Shown here: piece after piece, positions 17,002 through 25,791 of the stretch
How the letters are laid out: every line of letters starts with the position of its first letter
Numbering within the stretch: position 1 is the stretch's first letter
NCBI RefSeq assembly: GCF_900107045.1
Contig: NZ_FNON01000011.1
Coordinates: forward strand, 186,001 to 250,000
Length of the DNA: 64,000 bases
Direction of reading: 5' to 3'
Source: Amycolatopsis xylanica
GTDB lineage: Bacteria > Actinomycetota > Actinomycetes > Mycobacteriales > Pseudonocardiaceae
Program-made: the position numbers and the translations under genes
Notes under the pieces: model-generated
The model's database searches: none
What the model was told of the DNA's origin: nothing
What the model saw: only the letters and a program-made list of their open reading frames with translations

Positions 17002-18008
17002 GCGCGCTCCGCCAGCACGTCGCCCCACCAGCGCTCGGCGACCTTCGGATGCGACCGCAGCCAGCCGACGAGCGCGTTCTCCCCGAACGCCGCGTGCAGC
17101 GGATTGTCCGCGTCCTGGCTGATCCCCTTCGCGTGCGCGGCCAGCTCGGGCGGCAGCCGCAACGGCTCTACGACCGCATCCAGCCTGGGGCCCAGGAAGA
17201 ACGGCACCGAGAAGCGCTCGACGCCGGCGGGCGGGCTGACCACCCGGTGGCGGGTGGCCGTCAGATAGCCCTGGGTCGCGATCTCCAGCATCTCGCCGAT
17301 GTTGAACACGAAGCTGCCGGGGATCGGCGTGGCGTCGATCCAGCCGCCATCGGCCGACTGGACCTGCAGGCCGCCGACCTCGTCCTGCTGCAGCAGGGCG
17401 AGGTAGCCGTAGTCCTTGTGCGCGCCGACACCCTGATCCCGCTCCGCCGACGGCCGCCCCGGGTAGCGGATGATCTTGACGTGGGTGGAGGCCTCTTCGT
17501 CGAACCAGACGTCGAAGTAGCCCTCGTCCTGGCCGAGCGCGGCGGCGAGCGCCCGCAGCACCTCGCGGCTCACCCGCAACGCTTCGGCTTGCCAGGCCAA
17601 CGTCGTCTCCTTCAACCCCGGCAGCGCATCTGGCCACTGGTTGGGGCCGATGAGCCGCTGCCACGCGGGACCGCCCGGCGCCACCGGGTCCCGCTCCGGG
17701 CCGATGTCGATCTGCTCGCGCCAGTCGGGTGACCCGCCGGTGTACTCGTAGCCCGTCCGCGTGTATCCCCGGAACTGCGGGGAATGGACGTTCTCGATCG
17801 CCAGCCGCTCTTCGGCGGGCAAGGCGAAGAACTCCTTGGCCACGTCGAAGATCCCGGTGGTCAGGTGGTCCGGCACGCCGTGCCCGACCACGTAGAAGAA
17901 GCCGACCTCGTGCGCGGCCCGCCGGAGTTCGGCCAGGAACTCCGTACGGTCCGCGGCGGGGTCGCGGAAGCGTCCGATGTCGATCAGGGGCAGCGCGGGT
18001 GTGGTCAC
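16998..18008 (-). CDS. Isopenicillin N synthase-family Fe(II)/2-oxoglutarate dioxygenase
   Basis: The 336-residue protein has the DIOX_N domain (LIDIGRF, GFFYVVGHGV) and the 2OG-Fe(II) core. The facial triad is His197 and Asp199 (GAHKDYG) and His254 (TRHRV), with the oxoglutarate-anchoring Arg265-x-Ser267. Such enzymes hydroxylate or oxidise small molecules; some make ethylene. It is the first gene of a three-gene operon with MetY-like and hydrolase genes, which hints at an amino-acid or sulfur-containing substrate. The start at 18008 is 32 bases from the flavin monooxygenase stop on the same strand. Confidence 0.92.
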   Translation of the reverse strand: MTTPALPLIDIGRFRDPAADRTEFLAELRRAAHEVGFFYVVGHGVPDHLTTGIFDVAKEFFALPAEERLAIENVHSPQFRGYTRTGYEYTGGSPDWREQIDIGPERDPVAPGGPAWQRLIGPNQWPDALPGLKETTLAWQAEALRVSREVLRALAAALGQDEGYFDVWFDEEASTHVKIIRYPGRPSAERDQGVGAHKDYGYLALLQQDEVGGLQVQSADGGWIDATPIPGSFVFNIGEMLEIATQGYLTATRHRVVSPPAGVERFSVPFFLGPRLDAVVEPLRLPPELAAHAKGISQDADNPLHAAFGENALVGWLRSHPKVAERWWGDVLAERA

Positions 18009-18040
18009 TCCCTCACCCTAAGCGCACGGACCGACAGTTC

Positions 18041-19234
18041 TCACATCGCGGACGCGGACTCGCGGCCGTGCTCGGTCGCCGCGAACGCCCGCTTCATCAA
18101 CGGCCGCAGCAGGTTCGACTGGACCGCGCGCATCACCCAGGCGTTGACCCTGATGCCCCACTTGGTCTTCGGTGCTGCCGCCGCGACCCGCCCGGGCGGC
18201 AGCTGCTGCGCCGACGCGACCCTCGGCCGCATGGCCGACTCGAATGCCGCCAGCGCCGCGGGCAACCGGTTCCCGGTCTCGCGCAGCGCGGACGCCAGCT
18301 CCTCGGCGCCCCGCAACGCCAACGCGGTGCCGAGGCCGCTGAGCGGGCTGGCGCACCAGGCGCTGTCGCCGACGAGCACCACCCGGCCGTCGTGCCAGGC
18401 GGGCATGGTCACCTGATCGAGCGTGTCGAGCGAGAAGTCCGAAGCGACCGCGGCCGCGTCGAGGAACTCTCGCGTGCGCCAGCCGACATCGACGAAAGTG
18501 CGCTCCAGCAAAGCGAACCTGGCATCACGGTCGCCGCGCGGCGGCAACGTGTCGGCGCCGAAGGTCATGCCGATCTCCTGCTGACCGGCGTGCCCTGGCC
18601 GGGCGGCCACGGCGCGGCGGCCGGGCGCGTTGTGCATCAGGAACCAGCCGTCGAGCGACGGTGTCCCCGGCTTCTCGTCGAGGGTGAACCAGGCGTGCGC
18701 CAGGCCGAGCGGCTTGCGGAACCGCTCCTCCGGCCCGAACCGCAGCGCGCGCACCCGCGAGTGGGCGCCGTCCGCGCCGACGATCAGGTCGAACACCTCC
18801 TCGTCCCCGCTCCGGAACCGGGCCAGCACACCGCTTTCCTGGTCTTCCAGCGCCTCCACGGTCTCACCGAAGCGGTGCGTCACGCCGGGCCCGGCGGCCT
18901 CGTGGATGATCCGCGCGAGGTCGGTGCGCAGCAGCTCCTCCTTCGAGACCAAACCCTTGCCGTCAAAGGCTTCCACCGGCATCTTGGCGAGCGGCCGCCC
19001 CTTCGCGTCGATCCACGCGGCGCCGCGCTGCGGGACCAGGCACTCCAGCGCCTTCCCGAGCAGCCCGGCGTTGTCCAGCACCTCGCGGCTGTCCCCGCGC
19101 AGGTCGACGGTCTGCCCGCCGGTCCGCAGCGCCGGCGCGATCTCGGCGACCGTCACCAGCCAGCCGTCCCGCTCCAGCAACAACGCCAGCATGTCGCCCG
19201 CGATCCCGCCCCCGACGATCAACGCCTTCGCCAT
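18041..19234 (-). CDS. FAD-dependent aromatic-ring-type monooxygenase (TetX/PHBH family)
   Basis: A 397-residue class A flavoprotein monooxygenase: GxGxxG-type dinucleotide motif in ALIVGGGIAGDMLALLL at the N-terminus, the DLIVGADGAHSRVR (DG) motif mid-protein, and RVVLVGDSAWCASPLSGLGTALALRGAEEL (GD motif) near residue 290. The family hydroxylates aromatics and some antibiotics (tetracyclines, rifamycins). The ATG at 19234 directly starts the Rossmann strand; an ATG 12 bases upstream is possible. It is divergent from a TetR regulator, the classical layout of a drug- or xenobiotic-induced oxygenase. Confidence 0.88.
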   Translation of the reverse strand: MAKALIVGGGIAGDMLALLLERDGWLVTVAEIAPALRTGGQTVDLRGDSREVLDNAGLLGKALECLVPQRGAAWIDAKGRPLAKMPVEAFDGKGLVSKEELLRTDLARIIHEAAGPGVTHRFGETVEALEDQESGVLARFRSGDEEVFDLIVGADGAHSRVRALRFGPEERFRKPLGLAHAWFTLDEKPGTPSLDGWFLMHNAPGRRAVAARPGHAGQQEIGMTFGADTLPPRGDRDARFALLERTFVDVGWRTREFLDAAAVASDFSLDTLDQVTMPAWHDGRVVLVGDSAWCASPLSGLGTALALRGAEELASALRETGNRLPAALAAFESAMRPRVASAQQLPPGRVAAAAPKTKWGIRVNAWVMRAVQSNLLRPLMKRAFAATEHGRESASAM

Positions 19235-19268
19235 GACCTGCCCCATCTCTCCCTGATGCGAATCTTTC

Positions 19269-19303
19269 GCGTTTAACGCTAGCGTGAGTCGGCGTGCTAA
19301 CGC
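19269..19303. promoter_or_regulatory. Palindromic TetR operator region
   Basis: GCGTTTAACGC (19269-19279), the perfect palindrome ACGCTAGCGT (19276-19285) and GCGTGCTAACGC (19292-19303) cluster in the space between the divergent monooxygenase and TetR genes. The half-site (T/C)TAACGC occurs twice, 24 bases apart. A -10-like GATAGT (19315-19320) lies eight bases before the TetR start, so binding here would control both directions. Confidence 0.55.
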
Positions 19304-19328
19304 AACTAATTCGCGATAGTCTCTTCCC

Positions 19329-19895
19329 ATGGCTCAAGCGACAGGCGTGACGCGTCCCGGCGGACGCACCGCGCGAACCAGGGAAGCCGTCCACGCGGCC
19401 ACCCGCGAACTACTGGCCGAATCCGAGGACGGCACCATCGACCTCGCCGCCGTAGCCGCCAGGTCCGGCGTGCACATCGCCACGATCTACCGCCGCTGGC
19501 GCACCGCGGAGGGCCTGATCATCGACACGGTCGTGGACGAACTCGGCGAGCGCTCCCCCGTGCCCGCGACCGGCGATCTCCGCGCCGACCTGCTCGTCTG
19601 GGTCACCAGGCTGCTCACCGACCTGCGCGCCCCGAACCACCTCGCGTTCTTCCGCGCCATGGCCAGGGCGGGCGAGAACGGGCTGTCCGACGTCCAGCAG
19701 TTCGCCGGACCGCGGGTCCGCCAGTTCGAGGCCACCCTGGCGGCGAGCGGGTGCACGACGCTCACCTGGCTGGACGTCTTCGAGCTCATCCTCGCCCCGG
19801 CGTACATCCGCGCGCTGATGTCGATGCCCTTGGATCCCGAGACCGACGCCGAGCGCCTGGTCGACAACGTCATCGCGGTCCGCGACAGCCGCTGA
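19329..19895 (+). CDS. TetR-family transcriptional regulator
   Basis: The 188-residue protein has the TetR helix-turn-helix at residues 15-60 (TIDLAAVAARSGVHIATIYRRW) and an all-helical C-terminal domain for ligand binding and dimerisation. There is no ribosome site before the ATG and a -10-like element sits eight bases upstream, so the message may be leaderless. It faces the flavin monooxygenase gene across a palindrome-rich spacer and probably represses it. Confidence 0.92.
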   Translation: MAQATGVTRPGGRTARTREAVHAATRELLAESEDGTIDLAAVAARSGVHIATIYRRWRTAEGLIIDTVVDELGERSPVPATGDLRADLLVWVTRLLTDLRAPNHLAFFRAMARAGENGLSDVQQFAGPRVRQFEATLAASGCTTLTWLDVFELILAPAYIRALMSMPLDPETDAERLVDNVIAVRDSR

Positions 19896-20001
19896 CCACT
19901 GTCTCGCGGGTCTGTGTCGCGCGTCTGTGTCGCGCGTCACGGAATGTCTCCCGCGCCTGTGCGCTACACCCAGTCACAAGGTCCGTGATCAAGGGAGTGA
20001 C

Positions 20002-20139
20002 ATGTCCGCCACCACCACGCCGTCGCCGTCGCCGGAGACCGCCGCGACGCTCGTCCCCGCACTCGACGACTTCGACTTCCCGCTCACCGACGGCGCCGCC
20101 TGCCGCATCGACGACCCGGACTGCGAAGCCTGCCAGTAA
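20002..20139 (+). CDS. 45-residue Cys-tailed peptide, unknown
   Basis: A short gene with a good ribosome site (AAGGGAG, five bases from the ATG). The peptide has a Ser/Thr/Pro-rich start (MSATTTPSPSPETAATL), an acidic middle (ALDDFDFPLTDG) and a C-terminus with three cysteines (AACRIDDPDCEACQ). The layout of a leader followed by a Cys-rich tail resembles precursors of modified peptides, but no modification enzyme is adjacent, so this is only a suggestion. A perfect 22-base-pair hairpin begins five bases after the stop. I do not recognise the family. Confidence 0.55.
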   Translation: MSATTTPSPSPETAATLVPALDDFDFPLTDGAACRIDDPDCEACQ

Positions 20140-20143
20140 AGGA

Positions 20144-20189
20144 CTCGTGCGCGTTGCGGGCGGTTAGAACCGCCCGCAACGCGCACGAG
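20144..20189. terminator. Perfect 22-bp hairpin, bidirectional terminator
   Basis: CTCGTGCGCGTTGCGGGCGGTT (positions 20144-20165) pairs perfectly with 20168-20189 around a two-base AG loop, and AAGG/CCTT extend the stem. It sits between the stops of two convergent genes (20139 and 20196). Its centre GGTTAGAACC is the same as in the family A repeats, but the outer arms differ. Confidence 0.8.
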
Positions 20190-20195
20190 CCCTTC

Positions 20196-20708
20196 TCAGT
20201 GGGCGAGCGTCTTGATCACCACGACCAGCGTGCCGAGCCCCAGCAGCGCGACCACCAGCAACAGCCGCTTCCACAGCGGCAGCCGCGTCCGCCGCGCCGC
20301 GAGCAGCGCGAACAAACCCAGCGACACCACCGAAACCCAGATCCCCGCCTTCAGCGCGACCTCGTAGCGCATCCCGCCCAGCGCCGCGATGACCAGCAGC
20401 AGCAACGGCGTCCCCGAAGCCTGCAGGATCTGACCGGACGCCCGCGCGGCCGTGATGGCTTCCATGCCGTGCAGCCGTTTCCCATGCGCGGCCAGGTGCG
20501 CGACATGCTCAGCGAGCAAACTCGCGGCCCACAGCCCGCCCGCGGCCACCGCGACGTCGACGACCGCGACCCACGGCGAGGAGTCCGCGGGCCGGACCAG
20601 CACGAGAAGCGTGCTCAGACAGGCGATACCGCCGTAGATCCGCTCACGCAGCACGGCCGCGATGTGCTCGGGCGCGACGTCCTCGTGCCGTGTCCGCCTG
20701 CCGCGCAT
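20196..20708 (-). CDS. Integral membrane protein, function unknown
   Basis: The 170-residue product has an N-terminal cytoplasmic segment (MRGRRTRHEDVAPEHIAAVLRERIY) and four hydrophobic segments, roughly residues 27-45, 50-68, 96-113 and 120-165 (the last may be two). It resembles small VIT1/DUF-type membrane proteins of actinobacteria, but I cannot name a family with confidence. The ATG at 20708 is preceded by GGAGGAG; longer frames upstream overlap the start region of the divergent LAL gene and lack support. It is monocistronic. Confidence 0.75.
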   Translation of the reverse strand: MRGRRTRHEDVAPEHIAAVLRERIYGGIACLSTLLVLVRPADSSPWVAVVDVAVAAGGLWAASLLAEHVAHLAAHGKRLHGMEAITAARASGQILQASGTPLLLLVIAALGGMRYEVALKAGIWVSVVSLGLFALLAARRTRLPLWKRLLLVVALLGLGTLVVVIKTLAH

Positions 20709-20805
20709 CCCCGCTCCTCCGCTGCCGTTCCGGGTGATCGTGCCACAGCCGATCACCTCCCGTGCCGAAGTCCTACGATGAGGCGGAGGCGGCGATCGGG
20801 GGACG

Positions 20806-23574
20806 ATGACCAGAAGCACGCGGGACCGGTTCATCGGGCGTGCGGCCGAACGTGAGCTGCTCGGCGACCGGCTTCGCGCGGCGGCGGGCGGCGCCGGGCA
20901 GGTCGTGCTGGTCGCCGGCGAACCGGGGGTCGGCAAGACCAGGCTCGCCGAGGAGACCGTCGCCGAGGCGCGCGCACTCGGCATGGCCACCGCGTGGGGA
21001 CGGTCCACAATGGAAGCGGGCAGCCCGCCCTACTGGCCGTTCCGCCAGCTGGCACGGGCTTTGGGCAGCGCGGGCGACCTGTCGTTCGTGGACGACGCCG
21101 AGGCACGCGAACGGTTCCGGCTGTTCGAGAGCGTGACGGACCGGCTCGGCGCGGCCGCCGGGCCGGACGGGCTGCTGGTGGTGCTCGACGACATCCAGTG
21201 GGCCGATCCGGCCTCGACCGGACTGCTGACCCACCTCGCGATGGGCATCGCCGACACTCGCCTGATGGTGCTCGCCACCTACCGGGACACCGAGACGCAC
21301 GACTCACTGCGGACCGCGCTGGCCAGGCTCGCCCGTGAACCACTGGTCACCCGGATCCGGCTGACCGGGCTGGCCGAGCCCGAGGTCGCGCAGCACCTGG
21401 CCGGGGTGACCGGCTGGGCGGTGCCCGCACCGGTCGCCGCCGCGGTGTGCCGCCGCACCGGCGGCAACCCGTTCTTCGTCGGCGAGCTGGGACGGCTGCT
21501 CGCCGGCGCACAGGACCATGGGCGGTTGCCCGACGGCGTGCGCGACGCGGTACACGACCGGCTCGCCCGGCTTTCCGCGCTGTGCCAAGAGGTGCTGGCG
21601 ACGGCCGCCGTCCTGGGGTCCGAAGTGGACGCCCCGGCCGTGGCGTTCGCGGCCGGGCTCGGTGTCGCGGAGGTGCTCACCGCGCTCGACGAGGCGACGG
21701 CGGCGGGGATCGTCGGCGGCGGCCGGTTCACCCACGACCTGATCCGCGAGTCCGCCCGGCTGGAGGTGGCGACCGCACGGCGGCTGGTGCTGCACCAGCG
21801 GATGGCCGAGCACCTCATGAGCCGCTCCGACACGGACGCTCACGTGGCGGAGATCGCCTTCCACCTGTTCGAATCCCTGCCGTCGGGCGACGCGGCGACG
21901 GCCGCGGAGTGGGCGGAGCGAGCGGCGGATCAGGCCATGGCCCAGCTCGCCTGGGAGGAAGCGGACGAGCTGTACGGCCGTGCGCTGGCCACGGGCGCCC
22001 GGCCGGCGCCCGCCGATCGATGCCGTCTGCTGCTCGCCCAGGTCGGCGCCCGGGTGCGCGCCTATGACATGGACGGCGCCCGCCAGTCGCTGATGACCGC
22101 GGCGGAGCTCGCGCGCCGGGAAGGGGACGCGGAGACCATCGCGCGAGCGGTGCTCACCATGGAAGGCGTCACCGACTTCCTGTGGGACCCCATCGGGCGC
22201 GCGCTGTGCGAGGAGGCGCTCGCCGGGATCGACGAGACGGACAGCGCGTTGCGCGCCAGGCTGCTCGCGCTGCGGGTGTCCGCCGACGCGTGGCGCTCGT
22301 CGAGCGACATCGACACCCGGTCGGCCGAGGCGCTGGCCATGGCCGAACGGGTCGGCGACCGGCGCGCGATCGTGGAAGCGTTGCGCGCCAGGCAGATGGC
22401 CCGCAGCGGGCCGGACGGCGCCGCGGACCGGCTCGCGCTCGGCGACCGCCTGCTCGCCGTCGGCCAGGACGACGATTCGCTGTTGTGGGGGCATTTGTGG
22501 CGCTTCGACGCGCTCGCCCAGCTCGGTGAGATCGATCGCGCGGAGGCCGAGCTGGAGCCGATCATGATCATCTCCGACCGGCTGCGGTCCCCGCTCGCCC
22601 GGTGGCACGCCTGCCGCTCGCGGGCCGCGATCGCCGCCGTGCGCGGCCGGTTCGCCGAGGCGATCGAGATCGGCACGCAGTCCAAGGCGCTGGCCACGAC
22701 CGCCGGGCACGAGGGCGCGCTGTTCCCGTCGGCCGGTTTCCTGATGGGGATGCGCGCGCTGACCGGCGCGCTCGACGACATTCCCGAAGACCTGGTCGAG
22801 TGGCACACGACCAACGTGGCGAAGGCGTCCACGAAGGCGCTGTTCGCGTTGTGGGAACTCATGCTGGGCAACCGGGAGAAGGCCGAGCGGCTGTATCGGG
22901 CGCTGCCGTCGTTCGACACGATGCCCGCCTTCATGCTGCTGTCCGCGCTGGCCGGGACGGCCGAACTCGCCGCGGAATTCGGCGACAGGGCGACCGCCGC
23001 GGAGATCCACCGCAGGCTGGCCCCGTACGCCGATCTCTTCGCGTGCGGCGGCGCCGGGGTCGTCGCGATCACCGGCTCCGCCCGGCTCGGGCTCGGCCTC
23101 GCGGCGGCAACGCTGGGCAGGCTCGACGACGCCGTCCGCTCCCTGCGCGAGGCGGTCGAGGCGAACGAGCGCGCCGGGGTGCCGCCGTGGACCGCGACCG
23201 CCAGGTACCACCTCGCCACCGTGCTGGCGAGGCGCAAACGGACCGGTGACCTGGACGAGGCCGCGGCGCTGGCGACGTCCGTGGCGGCGGTCGCGGGCAA
23301 GCTCGGGATGACCCCGCTGTGCCGCCGGGCCCAGGAGCTGGGCGACTCGCTCAGCGGCAACCGCGGGAACGCCAAGCTGACCCGCCGCGAGCAGCAGATC
23401 GCCGAGCTGGTTTCACAAGGCTTGACGAACCGGCAGATCGCCGCGGCCGCGCACATCGGTGAACGGACCGTGGAAACCCATGTGCAGCACGTACTGGGCA
23501 AGCTCGGCTTCGGCAACCGGTCGCAGATCGCCGCCTGGGTGGCGAGCGGCGAGATGGGTACCGAAGCTCCGTAG
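20806..23574 (+). CDS. LAL-type LuxR regulator (large ATP-binding)
   Basis: A 922-residue regulator of the MalT/LAL class. An AAA-type ATPase is at the N-terminus (FIGRAAERELL; Walker A GEPGVGKT at 38-45; Walker B VVLDDIQWADP near 130), a long helical region follows, and a LuxR helix-turn-helix closes the protein (LTRREQQIAELVSQGLTNRQIAAAAHIGERTVETH near 860-895). LAL proteins are activators of catabolic or antibiotic gene sets and often lie beside their targets; here the following amidohydrolase gene, 43 bases away on the same strand, is the nearest candidate. Confidence 0.92.
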   Translation: MTRSTRDRFIGRAAERELLGDRLRAAAGGAGQVVLVAGEPGVGKTRLAEETVAEARALGMATAWGRSTMEAGSPPYWPFRQLARALGSAGDLSFVDDAEARERFRLFESVTDRLGAAAGPDGLLVVLDDIQWADPASTGLLTHLAMGIADTRLMVLATYRDTETHDSLRTALARLAREPLVTRIRLTGLAEPEVAQHLAGVTGWAVPAPVAAAVCRRTGGNPFFVGELGRLLAGAQDHGRLPDGVRDAVHDRLARLSALCQEVLATAAVLGSEVDAPAVAFAAGLGVAEVLTALDEATAAGIVGGGRFTHDLIRESARLEVATARRLVLHQRMAEHLMSRSDTDAHVAEIAFHLFESLPSGDAATAAEWAERAADQAMAQLAWEEADELYGRALATGARPAPADRCRLLLAQVGARVRAYDMDGARQSLMTAAELARREGDAETIARAVLTMEGVTDFLWDPIGRALCEEALAGIDETDSALRARLLALRVSADAWRSSSDIDTRSAEALAMAERVGDRRAIVEALRARQMARSGPDGAADRLALGDRLLAVGQDDDSLLWGHLWRFDALAQLGEIDRAEAELEPIMIISDRLRSPLARWHACRSRAAIAAVRGRFAEAIEIGTQSKALATTAGHEGALFPSAGFLMGMRALTGALDDIPEDLVEWHTTNVAKASTKALFALWELMLGNREKAERLYRALPSFDTMPAFMLLSALAGTAELAAEFGDRATAAEIHRRLAPYADLFACGGAGVVAITGSARLGLGLAAATLGRLDDAVRSLREAVEANERAGVPPWTATARYHLATVLARRKRTGDLDEAAALATSVAAVAGKLGMTPLCRRAQELGDSLSGNRGNAKLTRREQQIAELVSQGLTNRQIAAAAHIGERTVETHVQHVLGKLGFGNRSQIAAWVASGEMGTEAP

Positions 23575-23617
23575 CTCCACGGATGTCGGCGCGGACGGCA
23601 CGGCGCAGGCTCGCCGC

Positions 23618-24817
23618 ATGACAACGAACCCGCTCACCGTCCTGCGCGCCGCGTGGCTGTTCGACGGCACCGGCGACACCCTCACGCCCGACCCGGCCGT
23701 CGTGCTCGACGGCGGCAAGATCGTCGCGATCGGCACCGAGGTGCCCGGCGGCGCCACCGTCGTCGACCTCGGCGCGGCGACGATCCTGCCCGGCCTGATC
23801 GACACCCACGTCCACTTGGCCTTCGACGCGAGCCCCGACCCGGTGGCCGGGCTCGCGGGCCGCGACGACGCCGAGGCGTTCGCCGCGATGGCCGCCGCGG
23901 CCAGGGCCGCGGCACGCGGCGGGGTCACCACGGTGCGCGACCTCGGCGACCGCGGCTATCTCTCGCTCGGGCTGCGGGACGCGGCCGCGTCGGACCCGTC
24001 GCTGCCCACGATCGTCGCGGCCGGGCCGCCGATCACCAGCCCCGGCGGGCACTGCCACTTCCTCGGCGAGGAGGCGGCCGACGCCGCAGGCATCCGCGCG
24101 GCGATCCGCGCGCACGCCGCCCGCGGCGTGGACGTCATCAAGATCATGGCCAGCGGCGGCAACATGACGCCCGGCAGCAAGCCCGAGCTCGCCCAGTTCG
24201 GCCTGGAGGAGCTGCGCGCCGCCGTCCACGAGGCACATCGCCACGGCCTGCCGATCACCGCGCACGCGCACGGGACCCAGGCGATCATCGACGCCGTCGA
24301 GGCGGGCGTCGACGGGCTCGAACACGTCAGCTTCATGACCGAGGACGGCGTCGACGAGATCCCGCCCGGCCTGCTCGCGAAGTTCGCCGAGCGGCGGATC
24401 GCGGTCGGCGCGACCCTCGGCGCGGTACCGCTGCCCGGCTTCGCGGTGCCACCGGCGATCGCCACGAGGATGGCCGCGTTCCAGGCGAATCTGCGCAAGC
24501 TCTACGAAGCGGGAGCGCTGATCGTCGCGGGCACGGATGCGGGCATCGCGCCCGTCAAGCCGCCGGACGTGCTGCGCCACGCGTACGCGCAGCTGCTCAG
24601 CATCGGCATGGGTCCGGCGGAAGCCTTGCGCGCCTGCACTTCACGGGCCGCCGCCGTGTGCGGCGTTGGCGACCGCAAGGGCCGGATCGCACCCGGCTAC
24701 GACGCGGACATCCTGGCGGTCGACGGCGACCCGCTGCGCGATCCCGCCGCGCTGCACCGGATCCGGGCCGTCTACGTCCGAGGGGGCGCGGTCCAGCGAG
24801 TGCCCGAGCCGGTCTAG
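23618..24817 (+). CDS. Amidohydrolase (imidazolonepropionase/prolidase-like)
   Basis: A 399-residue metal-dependent hydrolase with the metal ligands in order: HxH in IDTHVHLAFD near residue 65, a bridging lysine in VDVIKIMASGG near 170, His in PITAHAHGT, His in GLEHVSF, and Asp in VAGTDAGI near 307. This pattern is typical of the two-metal imidazolonepropionase-related group, many of which cleave Xaa-Pro dipeptides or other amides. It has no signal peptide. It follows a LAL regulator and overlaps the convergent LysR gene by four bases. Confidence 0.88.
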   Translation: MTTNPLTVLRAAWLFDGTGDTLTPDPAVVLDGGKIVAIGTEVPGGATVVDLGAATILPGLIDTHVHLAFDASPDPVAGLAGRDDAEAFAAMAAAARAAARGGVTTVRDLGDRGYLSLGLRDAAASDPSLPTIVAAGPPITSPGGHCHFLGEEAADAAGIRAAIRAHAARGVDVIKIMASGGNMTPGSKPELAQFGLEELRAAVHEAHRHGLPITAHAHGTQAIIDAVEAGVDGLEHVSFMTEDGVDEIPPGLLAKFAERRIAVGATLGAVPLPGFAVPPAIATRMAAFQANLRKLYEAGALIVAGTDAGIAPVKPPDVLRHAYAQLLSIGMGPAEALRACTSRAAAVCGVGDRKGRIAPGYDADILAVDGDPLRDPAALHRIRAVYVRGGAVQRVPEPV

Positions 24818-25719
24818 AGCGAACCCCACGCGCGGGCCTGGGCGATCAGGTGGTCACGGACGAGCGCGACCGCCGGACGGCCGGGCCCGCCCGCCGCGGT
24901 GGCGAGGTACAGCGTGTTCAACGGCGGCGCCGCGGGTTCGTGCACGAGCTGGACGGAACCGGCCGTGAGCGCGGCGGCGGCGAGGTAGCGGGGCAGCACG
25001 GTGGCGCCAGCCCCGGCGATCACGGCGGCCAGCACCGCCCGCAGGTCGGGGATGGTCACGGCGACCCGGTTGGGCGGCCGCCGCCCGAACTCGCTGCGCC
25101 AGTAGCGGCGGATGATCGGCAGGTCTTCGGCGTAGGCGACCAGCGGCAGGTGCGCCAGCGCGGGCACCGGGTCCTCGCCGAGCCGGGCGGGTTCGACGCT
25201 GCGCGCCAGCGTCGGCGACGCGATGAGGACGAACTCCTCGTCGATCAGCGGGACCGCCGCGATCGCGCGGTGCTTGGGACGCACCGACGAGAGCACGATG
25301 TCCACCCTGGCCGCGACGAGCGCCGCGAGCAGCTCGTCGGCCAGCCCGAGCGTGACGGTCAGCCGCAGCCCGCGCGTGGTCAGCGGGACGAGCGCGGGCA
25401 GGAACTTGGCCGCCATCCCGTCGCTGGCCCCCGCGATCGCCACCCGGTCGTGGTAAACCGCGTCACCCGGATCGGTGACGAGCGCGCCGCGCAGCTCGTC
25501 GAGATGCGTGCCGATCCGCGCGGCGAGCCCGGCCGCCCGCGCGGTGGGCACCGCGCCGAGCCTCGACCGCTCGAACAACGGCTCGCCGAGCTCTTTCTCC
25601 AGCCTGACCAGCTGGCCGGTGACGGCGGGTTGCGTCAGTCCCAGCTCGACCGCAGCGGCCGAGAGCGAGCCACGGCGGTAGATCGCCATGAACGTCTCCA
25701 GCAGATCCAGGCTTGGCAC
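24814..25719 (-). CDS. LysR-family transcriptional regulator
   Basis: The 301-residue protein has the LysR winged helix at residues 3-62 (LDLLETFMAIYRRGSLSAAAVELGLTQPAVTGQLVRLEKELGEPLFER, with variations) and the periplasmic-binding-like effector domain. The GTG at 25719 starts 11 bases from a perfect palindrome in the spacer to the divergent PfpI-family gene. It therefore probably autoregulates and activates the PfpI/DoxX genes. Confidence 0.92.
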   Translation of the reverse strand: MPSLDLLETFMAIYRRGSLSAAAVELGLTQPAVTGQLVRLEKELGEPLFERSRLGAVPTARAAGLAARIGTHLDELRGALVTDPGDAVYHDRVAIAGASDGMAAKFLPALVPLTTRGLRLTVTLGLADELLAALVAARVDIVLSSVRPKHRAIAAVPLIDEEFVLIASPTLARSVEPARLGEDPVPALAHLPLVAYAEDLPIIRRYWRSEFGRRPPNRVAVTIPDLRAVLAAVIAGAGATVLPRYLAAAALTAGSVQLVHEPAAPPLNTLYLATAAGGPGRPAVALVRDHLIAQARAWGSL

Positions 25720-25729
25720 GCAACCATCC

Positions 25730-25751
25730 TTCCATAAGTTTCGTTATGGAA
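25730..25751. promoter_or_regulatory. LysR operator palindrome
   Basis: TTCCATAA (25730-25737) and TTATGGAA (25744-25751) are perfect inverted repeats separated by six bases, AT-rich in GC-rich DNA and containing the T-N11-A core expected of LysR sites. It lies between the divergent LysR and PfpI-family genes. Confidence 0.7.
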
Positions 25752-25791
25752 GGCCGGGATGGGAACCGGAGCCGTGATGGTTGACTCCGGC

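Noticed and set aside
20002..20139. Assignment of the 45-residue peptide to the FxLD lanthipeptide family
   Set aside because: The characteristic FxLD leader motif and Ser/Thr-rich core are missing and no lanthionine synthetase gene is nearby.
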